Assembly (NCBI GenBank): GCA_018400545.1
Contig: JAGYLT010000063.1
Span: forward strand, 1 to 10,312
Origin: Bacteroidales bacterium
Lineage (GTDB): Bacteria; Bacteroidota; Bacteroidia; Bacteroidales; 4484-276
Direction of reading: 5' to 3'
DNA: 10,312 nucleotides
Part shown: positions 1 through 6,614 of the stretch, piece after piece
How the letters are laid out: each line of letters starts with the position of its first letter
Numbering within the stretch: position 1 is the stretch's first letter
Translations under genes and position numbers: made by a program
Notes under the pieces: model-generated
The model's input: only the letters and a program-made list of their open reading frames with translations
What the model was told of the DNA's origin: nothing
The model's database searches: none

Positions 1-442
1 AATCTGCTGCTTCGCAGGCGGCATCAATCTCAGCCTGGAACACATTTTTGGATTGGCCCAACATGGTTGCGGCATTAATTTTGGCACGGTACGATCCCGA
101 AATCAGGTCCGCGGCTTTAAGAAAAATACTTGCACGCTGGTGCCATGGTAAATCCTGCCATTGCTTCCTTGCTGCCAGCGCGGCATCAATGGCCTGCTCC
201 ACATGCTCCTTTTTTCCCATGTAGTAATAGCCCAGCAGATGGTTCAGGTCGTGCGGTGGCCTGATTTCGCGCCTGTCGTCTGTGGTCACTTCCTTGCCAC
301 CAATAAACATGGGGATTTCAACCACTTTCGAGCGCATTTCCTTCAACATCTCTTTTACTTCTTTTCTTTCCGGAGAACCTGGTGCATAGGATAATACAGG
401 CTCGTTAACGGCTTTTGGTACAGCATACATTCCTTTTGACAT
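1..442 (-). CDS. pruA: L-glutamate gamma-semialdehyde (1-pyrroline-5-carboxylate) dehydrogenase, N-terminal part
   Basis: This is the 5' portion (147 codons plus one base) of an aldehyde dehydrogenase of the ALDH4/PruA type. The enzyme oxidises glutamate gamma-semialdehyde to glutamate with NAD, the second step of proline breakdown, in the cytoplasm. The frame is open from ATG at 442 down to base 1. Recognisable stretches include MFIGGKEVTTDDRREIRPP, then PHDLNHLLG, a helix reading AIDAALAARKQWQDLPWHQR, and LGQSKNVFQAEIDAACEA, the last being very characteristic of this family. Family members are about 540 residues, so roughly a quarter is present, and the catalytic Cys and Glu lie beyond the window edge. 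The gene is divergent from the signalling operon and shares its intergenic region. A -7-like element lies about 54 bases upstream of the start. Nothing in the visible part suggests damage. Confidence 0.9.
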   Translation of the reverse strand, partial: MSKGMYAVPKAVNEPVLSYAPGSPERKEVKEMLKEMRSKVVEIPMFIGGKEVTTDDRREIRPPHDLNHLLGYYYMGKKEHVEQAIDAALAARKQWQDLPWHQRASIFLKAADLISGSYRAKINAATMLGQSKNVFQAEIDAACEAAD

Positions 443-495
443 AATTCCGAATCCTATTATTTTTTGTGAATAATAATTGTTTGATTTTCAGCCTG

Positions 496-503
496 CAAAA
501 TTA
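496..503 (-). promoter_or_regulatory. putative Bacteroidota -7 element for pruA
   Basis: Read on the minus strand this is TAATTTTG followed by C, which fits the Bacteroidota -7 consensus TAnnTTTG. It ends 53 bases upstream of the pruA start, giving a leader of about 45-50 bases. No clear TTTG -33 box lies 19-21 bases further upstream, so the call rests on the -7 match and its position. Confidence 0.45.
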
Positions 504-692
504 GATTTTATGGATGTCAATCCGGATCATACCGGCAGCAAAATTTTATAAAATTCGTTAATTTGAATCAGTTGCCTTAATGCATGTTTTTATTTAAAAA
601 TTTGCGTAGTTTTACGGCTAAATTTTAAAAGAAATGTTAAGTGAATTGTAATGATTAAATATTTATCCTGTATATAATACGCGAATTATAAT

Positions 693-737
693 CATTTAAA
701 ATGTAATCGTATATCTTTAATTTTAACATTTAAAATG
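693..737. repeat. two copies of an 11-base interrupted palindrome, possible operator
   Basis: CATTTAAAATG occurs at 693-703 and again exactly at 727-737, 34 bases apart centre to centre. Each copy is a palindrome of 5-base arms around a central A. The downstream copy ends 22 bases before the -7 element at 760, so it covers the -33/-40 zone of the predicted promoter. Paired sites about three helical turns apart suit a dimeric regulator, but in DNA this AT-rich chance is a real alternative. Confidence 0.35.
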
Positions 738-759
738 CAGGCAGGTACGTTAGTGTAAA

Positions 760-767
760 TATCTTTG
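760..767 (+). promoter_or_regulatory. putative -7 element of the signalling operon
   Basis: TATCTTTG followed by C matches TAnnTTTG exactly and lies 58 bases before the ATG at 826, giving a leader of about 50 bases. The same octamer precedes the lipoprotein gene at 9993. A good TTTG -33 box is not visible. Ribosome entry is likely through the A-rich leader: AGGAAG at 802-807 is too far from the start (18 bases) to act as a normal Shine-Dalgarno site. Confidence 0.55.
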
Positions 768-825
768 CATGTATCATTTTAAGCAATAAAGCAACTGAAA
801 AAGGAAGTTATACAAAGCAAATAAA

Positions 826-3822
826 ATGGGAAAGCAAAAAGCAAAACAGGACATGGCTTCAAACGAGAAGTCTCTTGAAAAGAAGGAAGTGATCGTAATC
901 GGGATTGGTGCATCTGCCGGGGGTTTGGAGGCCATTCAGGAGTTTTTGGGTAACTTTCAGTTCGATGCCCTCAGGCAACAAATTGCAATCGTAATTGCAC
1001 AGCATTTAAGTCCCTCTTATAAAAGCATGCTGGTTCAACTGCTCAGTCGTGCCACAAGTCTTGAGGTGGTGGAGGTATTCAACGGCGTTTTGGTTGAGCA
1101 CGGCCGCGTTTACATTACCCCGCCTGACAGCGAAATCAGTATCAAGCAAAATACCCTCTATCTGCGTAAGCCATCCATTGCTGCAGGTCCAAAACCGTCG
1201 ATAGATGTATTTTTTAGTTCGCTGGCACAGGATAAAAAAGATGTGGCCATCGGAGTTATCCTTTCCGGAACCGGCAGCGACGGTGCCCAGGGCATCAAGG
1301 CCATAAAGGCAGAAGGCGGATTTACCATCGCCCAGGAACCGCAAACTGCAAAATACGACGGCATGCCCCTTGCTGCTATTCACACCGAAAAGGTTGACCT
1401 GGTGCTTTCGCCTGATAAAATGGGTGAAGAAATCAAGGATTTTATTACGAATCCGAGGGTGGCCATCTCTGACAGGGCCGACAGCCAGGATTCGGGATCC
1501 ATGAACAAGCTTTTTAATCTGCTATCGAAACGCACCGAAACCGATTTCTCCAATTACAAGGCATCTACCATTTGCCGGCGGCTGGAGAAGCGGCTTGCAA
1601 AACTCAAGATCAATAGCATCGATCAGTATCTGCAATATGTGGATAGCAATCCGCGCGAACTGGATCAGCTTTTTCAAATGATACTGATTGGTGTTACGCA
1701 GTTTTTCAGAGATACGGAGGCATTCAACGAACTGGAAAAATATATCCGCAAAATCCTGGATAATAAAACGGTGAAAGATCCGCTGCGTGTGTGGGTTCCC
1801 GGATGTGCCACCGGAGAAGAAGCCTATTCCATTGCAATCCTGTTTACCAATCTGCTCGGAAAGCGTGTTGGTGAATACAACATCCAGATTTTTGCAACCG
1901 ACATCGACGAAAAAGCCATCTCGTATGCCAGACGTGGCTTGTATCCGAAAGATTCCGTTAACGAATTACCACGCGTTGTGGTGGAGGAACACTTTACCAA
2001 ACGCGCAAACGACCAGTATGAAGTGAATAAATCCATCAAGCAACTGGTGCTTTTTTCAAAACATGACGTAACGGTAAATCCGCCATTTCTTAAGCTCGAC
2101 CTGATCAGTTGCAGAAATCTGCTCATCTATTTTAACCTGTCGCTGCAAAAGCATGTAATCCCAATTTTTCATTATTCGCTAAACCTTGACGGCATTCTGT
2201 TTCTGGGGAAATCGGAGACAGTCGGGCAGTTTGCCGATTTGTTTACAACCCTGGATGGCAAATACAAGGTGTTTAAGCGAAAGGGCGGGGTGAGCATACA
2301 TTCCGTCAGGTTTTCATCATTTAAGCCTCAGCGCCGTGGCAATACCGGTATTGCGGGAAGGCCGGTTGAAAATACGCGTCTTACCATCAACGAAATGGTG
2401 AAGGAAACCTTCTACAATACTTTCGAGCATCCTTATGTGGTAATCAACGATACCCTGGATATTCAGGAGGTTTACGGAGATGTGCGTTTATACCTGAGTT
2501 TGCAGGAGGGAACCATGAATTCCAATTTGCTGAAGTTTGTCCACAAGGATTTGCAAATCGAACTTCGCTCACTGGTTAATCGCGCTGTAAACGAGCGGGC
2601 AATGGTGAAGGGCAAGATCAAAAAAATAAAATTCTACGGGATGATGCACTATGTTCGCATCGTTATCAAGCCCCTGTTGTATTCCAAGCCCGACTCCGAG
2701 TTGTTTATTATCATTTTCGAACGGATTGATTTCGAAACCGGATTCCCCAAGCAGGCCGATACCGAAGAAATGAAAGATAACCCGCTGGTAGCCGAACTGG
2801 AGCATGAACTGCAGGCAACCAAGGAACACCTGCAGACTTATGTGGAGGAACTGGAAACTTCAAACGAAGAGCTGCAGGCTTTAAATGAAGAACTGCAATC
2901 GGCCAACGAAGAACTCCAGTCAACAAACGAGGAACTCGAAACTTCAAATGAAGAACTTCAATCCACCAACGAGGAATTGCAAATCGCTTATGCACAATTG
3001 CGCACCACCAACGAAACACTGCAGGAAAAAGAAAATAACATTGTGCGTATCGAGGCAAATAATAATGCACTGCTAAGCAACACCCATCAGATTTCGGCAC
3101 TCATCGGAAATGATCTGAAAATCCAGAGCTACAATCCAAATTTTGAGGCCTTTATTGAACGGATTTCCGGCAAAAATATAAAGCCGGACGACCCCCTTAT
3201 CCGCTTTTATGGGGAAGAACAAACCCGTGAGTTTCTGATGGATATTAAAAAAGTACTGGATGGTGACGCCGTTGAAAAGGAGCTGCGGGTAGTTACAGAA
3301 GATGAAACCAAATGGTATAAATGTTATTACGCTCCCGTTAAAAACAAAAATGGAAGCATTCAGGGTGCGGTGCTGAATATGCAGGATATTACCGTGGAAC
3401 ATGAACAACTCGCTGAACTCAATGCAGTAAAAAATCAGCTCGACCTGGCCCTTTCAGGTGCAAGGCTGGCCTGGTGGGACTGGAATGTTAAAACCGGTAC
3501 AGTGGATTATAATCCCAAAAAGGCTGAAATGATCGGATATACCTACGGGGAGTTTCCTAAAACCATCGAGGGCATCATGAAATATGTACATAAAGATGAC
3601 TATGAAACAGCCATGCAGGCTATGCGCGACCACCTTTCCGGGAAAAAAGACATGTACGCGTGTGAATATCGTATCAAGGGTAAAGACGGGAAATACTACG
3701 TGTTTTCTGATCGCGGTAAAATTATGGAACGTTCGCCTGAAGGGAAGCCATTGCGCGTAACCGGCATCGTATTCGATAACTCTGAACGCAAAAACGCTAA
3801 TAGCAATTCAAAGAAAAATTAA
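826..3822 (+). CDS. CheB-CheR fusion with coiled coil and PAS domains, receiver-less and kinase-less
   Basis: A 998-residue cytoplasmic signalling protein. Residues about 20-205 are a CheB methylesterase/deamidase domain: GASAGG with Ser30, AQHLSP with His60, and LSGTGSDGAQG with Asp152 form the expected triad, and the Ser-Asp distance of 122 equals that in enterobacterial CheB. The usual N-terminal receiver is absent, so phosphorylation cannot gate it in the standard way. Residues about 226-485 are a CheR methyltransferase with SAM motif VPGCATGEEAYS (324-335) and ISCRNLLIYF (427-436). A PAS-like segment follows (about 515-650), then a heptad coiled coil (about 655-745), a PAS (748-860) and a PAS_3-type domain (865-985). 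There is no HisKA or ATPase; the protein ends soon after the last PAS. No signal peptide or membrane segment is seen. ATG826 is chosen because it opens the frame; Met10 is an alternative. It leads the operon, eight bases ahead of a kinase. Its substrate is unknown; no chemoreceptor is nearby. Confidence 0.92.
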   Translation: MGKQKAKQDMASNEKSLEKKEVIVIGIGASAGGLEAIQEFLGNFQFDALRQQIAIVIAQHLSPSYKSMLVQLLSRATSLEVVEVFNGVLVEHGRVYITPPDSEISIKQNTLYLRKPSIAAGPKPSIDVFFSSLAQDKKDVAIGVILSGTGSDGAQGIKAIKAEGGFTIAQEPQTAKYDGMPLAAIHTEKVDLVLSPDKMGEEIKDFITNPRVAISDRADSQDSGSMNKLFNLLSKRTETDFSNYKASTICRRLEKRLAKLKINSIDQYLQYVDSNPRELDQLFQMILIGVTQFFRDTEAFNELEKYIRKILDNKTVKDPLRVWVPGCATGEEAYSIAILFTNLLGKRVGEYNIQIFATDIDEKAISYARRGLYPKDSVNELPRVVVEEHFTKRANDQYEVNKSIKQLVLFSKHDVTVNPPFLKLDLISCRNLLIYFNLSLQKHVIPIFHYSLNLDGILFLGKSETVGQFADLFTTLDGKYKVFKRKGGVSIHSVRFSSFKPQRRGNTGIAGRPVENTRLTINEMVKETFYNTFEHPYVVINDTLDIQEVYGDVRLYLSLQEGTMNSNLLKFVHKDLQIELRSLVNRAVNERAMVKGKIKKIKFYGMMHYVRIVIKPLLYSKPDSELFIIIFERIDFETGFPKQADTEEMKDNPLVAELEHELQATKEHLQTYVEELETSNEELQALNEELQSANEELQSTNEELETSNEELQSTNEELQIAYAQLRTTNETLQEKENNIVRIEANNNALLSNTHQISALIGNDLKIQSYNPNFEAFIERISGKNIKPDDPLIRFYGEEQTREFLMDIKKVLDGDAVEKELRVVTEDETKWYKCYYAPVKNKNGSIQGAVLNMQDITVEHEQLAELNAVKNQLDLALSGARLAWWDWNVKTGTVDYNPKKAEMIGYTYGEFPKTIEGIMKYVHKDDYETAMQAMRDHLSGKKDMYACEYRIKGKDGKYYVFSDRGKIMERSPEGKPLRVTGIVFDNSERKNANSNSKKN
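2842..2988 (+). repeat. seven tandem heptad units (21-base coding repeats) in the CheB-CheR coiled coil
   Basis: Residues 673-721 consist of seven consecutive 7-residue units, mostly NEELQST, NEELETS or NEELQSA, encoded by imperfect 21-base tandem repeats. Codons vary between units (aac/aat, gaa/gag, ctg/ctc/ctt), so the protein sequence is conserved more than the DNA. This is the signalling coiled coil typical of CheB-CheR-PAS proteins and sets a fixed phase between the CheR and PAS parts. It is protein architecture, not a CRISPR or mobile repeat. Confidence 0.85.
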
Positions 3823-3830
3823 GTGTTGGT

Positions 3831-5840
3831 ATGGATCCAGAAATTATTGACAAATTAAAAGAAAAAGCAAAAACAAGGCTTGAGACAGAAAAACGGTTTC
3901 GGAAAATAGATACCTCAAAACTGTCGCGGGACGAGATAGAAAAAGCATTCCATGATTTGCATGTTTACCAGATAGAGCTGGAAGTTCAAAACGAAGAGCT
4001 CATTACTGCACAATCTATGTTAATGGAGCTGAGCGACAAGTATCATTACCTGTATAATTATGCTCCGGTTGGTTATCTTTCCATTGCCATGGATGGGCTC
4101 GTGCAGGAGGGCAATCACACGTTTGCAGATATGGTGGGCGTTTTGCCCGATGTTTTGTTGGGTAAATCCATTCGTAACTGGATACCCCGCGAGGACAGCC
4201 TGATTTACTACAATCACCGTAAAAAATTAATCGATACCCGGCAACCACAAACTTTTAGTGTACATCTTATCAGGAAAAACAAAACCCTGGTGCCTGCTCA
4301 GATTACGTTAAAGCTCGACGATGAATCACATCCTACCCAAATTTTGATGATTGCCGTGGATGAAACGGATATCAAAAATCTGGAGGATGCACACAAAAAT
4401 CTGGTCAATAACTCAGCCCAGGGCATGTGGCTGTTCAGGGAAGAGCAACTGGTATTTGCTAACAGGAGGGCCTGCGATATTCTGGGTTGCTCCGTCGGAG
4501 AATTTTTGGGGTACAATGCAAGGGATTTGCTGCCCATGATCGACGAGGCCCACTGGAAAGATTTCCTCACCTTTTTTGAAGGAAATAATAAAGATAGCCT
4601 GCCCGAAAATCCGTTACTGATCAGATTTAAATACAACAACCGGAAAATTTGGCTGGAGTTGTATGCTACCCAATCCAATTTCAAAGGTCAACCGGCTTTG
4701 CAGTTCACATTTGTTGATGTAACCCAACGTATTCTTGCTAATGAATTAATAAAAAAATCGGAGCAAAAATTTAAACTGGCCGCTGAACTGGCTTCAGATT
4801 CCATATATATTGTAAATGCTGATAGTGGTAAGGCCAGGGTGTTGAGTGCCGGTAATTATCTTGAGGATTACAATTGGAGCATGGAGGATTATACTGTTGA
4901 ATCGCTGCTCGAAATTATTGACGATGCCTTTAAAGAGCGCGTTTCGAAAAGCACGGAAGGGTTATATAAGTATGGTAAAAAATACAGCGAGGTTTACAAA
5001 CTCAACCTGCCTTCGGGAAAAAAAATAGTAATTCACGACCGTGCTGCCGTCCTTGAATGGGAGGACGACAAGCCAAAAACCATTCTTGGGGTAACCACCG
5101 ATCTTACCAAAATTAAAGATACAGAAGAAAAACTCCATGAGCTTAATGCAACCAAAGACAAGTTTTTTGGCATTATCGCGCACGACCTGAAAAATCCTTT
5201 CAATTCCATACTTGGCTTTACTGAAATCCTCAATGACGATTATGATGATTTTTCGGATCAGGAACGCAGGGAGATCATTGGGAAATTACAGATTTCTGCT
5301 GAAAATGCTTTCAAGTTGCTGGATAATCTGCTCAACTGGTCCAGGATTCAAACCAACAGACTGGAACAAAAACCTGCTCAGATGAAGCTACACGAAGGAT
5401 TAAAAAATACATTTGACCTGGTTTCTTCTGCCGCCGAACAAAAAGGCATCGATTTGCAAATCGCAATACCCGACAGTATTTCGGTTTTTGTGGATCCGGA
5501 TATTCTGGAATCCATCGTTAGAAACCTGCTGACAAATGCCATAAAATTTACTGCCAGGGGTGGTAAGGTTGAGCTAAGCGTTGATCATGAGAAGGATGGA
5601 AAGGTGAAAATTTGTGTGAAGGATTCCGGGATTGGCATGACAGAAGCAGAGGTGGGAAAACTTTTTAATATTGGGGAAAAGTCAGGGAAGCGCGGTACAG
5701 AGGGTGAGAAAGGTACCGGCCTTGGCATAATACTTTGCAGGGAGTTCGTCGAAATATCGGGCGGGAAAATATGGGTTAACAGTCAGCCTGGAAAAGGAAC
5801 CGAATTTTGCTTTACTTTGCCTGCCAAAGATATGAAGTAA
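3831..5840 (+). CDS. three-PAS sensor histidine kinase
   Basis: A 669-residue soluble histidine kinase. An N-terminal helical region (residues 1-69) contains LEVQNEELITAQ, the linker that commonly precedes a PAS reading APVGYLSI. PAS domains lie at about 70-182, 188-302 and 310-430. HisKA follows with phospho-acceptor His451 in IIAHDLKNPF, of the HDLKNP class. The HATPase_c domain (about 553-667) has an intact N box (NLLTNAIKF, Asn569), G1 box (DSGIGM, Asp598) and G2 box (GTGLG, from Gly628). There is no receiver and no membrane segment, so it should sense a cytoplasmic or partner-borne cue and pass phosphate to a separate receiver. The start lies 8 bases after the CheB-CheR stop, so co-transcription and probably translational coupling are expected. 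The receiver on the next gene's product is an obvious candidate acceptor, though this is inference. Nothing looks damaged. Confidence 0.93.
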   Translation: MDPEIIDKLKEKAKTRLETEKRFRKIDTSKLSRDEIEKAFHDLHVYQIELEVQNEELITAQSMLMELSDKYHYLYNYAPVGYLSIAMDGLVQEGNHTFADMVGVLPDVLLGKSIRNWIPREDSLIYYNHRKKLIDTRQPQTFSVHLIRKNKTLVPAQITLKLDDESHPTQILMIAVDETDIKNLEDAHKNLVNNSAQGMWLFREEQLVFANRRACDILGCSVGEFLGYNARDLLPMIDEAHWKDFLTFFEGNNKDSLPENPLLIRFKYNNRKIWLELYATQSNFKGQPALQFTFVDVTQRILANELIKKSEQKFKLAAELASDSIYIVNADSGKARVLSAGNYLEDYNWSMEDYTVESLLEIIDDAFKERVSKSTEGLYKYGKKYSEVYKLNLPSGKKIVIHDRAAVLEWEDDKPKTILGVTTDLTKIKDTEEKLHELNATKDKFFGIIAHDLKNPFNSILGFTEILNDDYDDFSDQERREIIGKLQISAENAFKLLDNLLNWSRIQTNRLEQKPAQMKLHEGLKNTFDLVSSAAEQKGIDLQIAIPDSISVFVDPDILESIVRNLLTNAIKFTARGGKVELSVDHEKDGKVKICVKDSGIGMTEAEVGKLFNIGEKSGKRGTEGEKGTGLGIILCREFVEISGGKIWVNSQPGKGTEFCFTLPAKDMK

Positions 5841-5910
5841 TTGAAACAGACCACTGCCGGCCTATGTCTGATAAAGCCGGTAAGTCAGGGACAAACGAAA
5901 CAGGGGGGAA

Positions 5911-6614
5911 ATGTTCAAATTTACGCATAGTTTTGCGCATGTCATTTTTTTAATGTGTGTGCTTGCAACATGGATTTATCCAAAGCAAAACGTTGCCCAA
6001 AACATCGATTCGCTTTTGGCTGTTTTGGAACATGTTGATGATCAGCATGAGAAAGCTCAAGCTACACCGCCGGATTGCCAACCAGTATTTCATGTCGGAG
6101 AAGCTGGCCTCGCGAAAACCATATGAAACTGTCAGCGACATATCCGAAATGATACAACATCATTGCTTTATAACCAAAGCAAGCAAACACAGATTAAGAA
6201 AGCTAAGAAGAAATGCGGAACAGCAGGGTTCCACGTATCGCTTATTATAGCGCTGGGTACTGATTTTACTTTTGCTTTTTACCAAGTCAGAAGGGAATCA
6301 GAAACAAAGGATTTAGTGGCACTTGGTGAAAGGGAATTCAGGATGCTCATAAAAATGCGTAGAGTGATCTAGTCAGGCAAATCTAAGATTTAGACAACCT
6401 ATATGAGCCCTTCAACAGAACGTTTTAGCTTTACACATGGGAACGGATAGAAATACCAATGGTGGAGAGTTTTTAGCCCACAGAATCCTATCACCCAGCC
6501 CTGATGGATAAGATGACAGCCAATATGGAATTGATAAAGCGGGGCAAAAAGCCAGGTCAGTAAAGCTGGAACTAAGAGAGTGAGCACAAAGAAAAGCCAG
6601 GCCGGGAGGTCTGG
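5911..6614 (+). pseudogene. decayed N-terminal half of a signal-peptide/TPR/transmembrane/PAS sensor kinase
   Basis: No single frame is open, but fragments of one architecture appear in order. From ATG5911 there is a hydrophobic signal-like leader, then AQNIDSLLAVLEHVDDQHEK, typical of the start of a Bacteroidota TPR kinase. Around 6055 the similarity moves to the next frame (LHRRIANQYFMSEKL, a TPR-like helix). From about 6154 the first frame resumes with LLYNQSKQTQIKKAKKK, then hydrophobic VSLIIALGTDFTFAFYQVRR and EREFRML, i.e. the coiled coil, membrane helix and PAS entry that normally follow a long TPR array; most of that array is missing, so a deletion is inferred. From 6363 the third frame reads PAS-like (TWERIEIPMVESF, then SYHPALMDKMTANMELIKRG, then REVWVEI) through stops at 6384, 6426, 6474, 6561 and 6573, and continues in the same frame into the intact kinase downstream. 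It begins 70 bases after the previous stop. An assembly error is the main alternative. Confidence 0.75.

Larger units (their letters stand above)
443..825. other. divergent AT-rich intergenic region
   Basis: This 383-base stretch between pruA and the CheB-CheR gene has no credible coding frame or RNA gene that I can see. It holds a -7-like element for each direction (496-503 minus, 760-767 plus), a 14-base perfect AT palindrome at 542-555, and two copies of CATTTAAAATG at 693-703 and 727-737. The rest is low-complexity AT-rich sequence. Confidence 0.75.

Noticed and set aside
161..394. Plus-strand frame of 77 codons at the left edge
   Set aside because: It is antisense to the clearly recognisable pruA coding sequence and has no family resemblance.
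2842..2988. Short tandem repeats that could be taken for a CRISPR or minisatellite
   Set aside because: Units are 21 bases, in frame, have no spacers, and encode a known type of coiled coil.
2711..3100. Minus-strand frame with repetitive translation
   Set aside because: It is the complement of the heptad coiled coil; its repetition is inherited from that region.
5855..5882. Stem of about seven pairs (CCGGC/GCCGG) just after the first kinase
   Set aside because: The loop is 14 bases, one pair is G-U, and no T tract follows; too weak to call a terminator.
5928..5935. TAGTTTTG resembling a -7 element
   Set aside because: It lies inside the signal-peptide remnant, pointing away from any start at a sensible distance; likely chance in T-rich sequence.
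6363..6614. Stop-codon reassignment or programmed read-through in the PAS remnant
   Set aside because: TAA ends all three large frames in the window as normal stops, and the same region also shows frame changes and a likely deletion, so decay explains it better.
5841..6614. Diversity-generating or hypermutation target as cause of the clustered changes
   Set aside because: No template repeat, reverse transcriptase or biased-position pattern is visible, and the changes include frameshifts.
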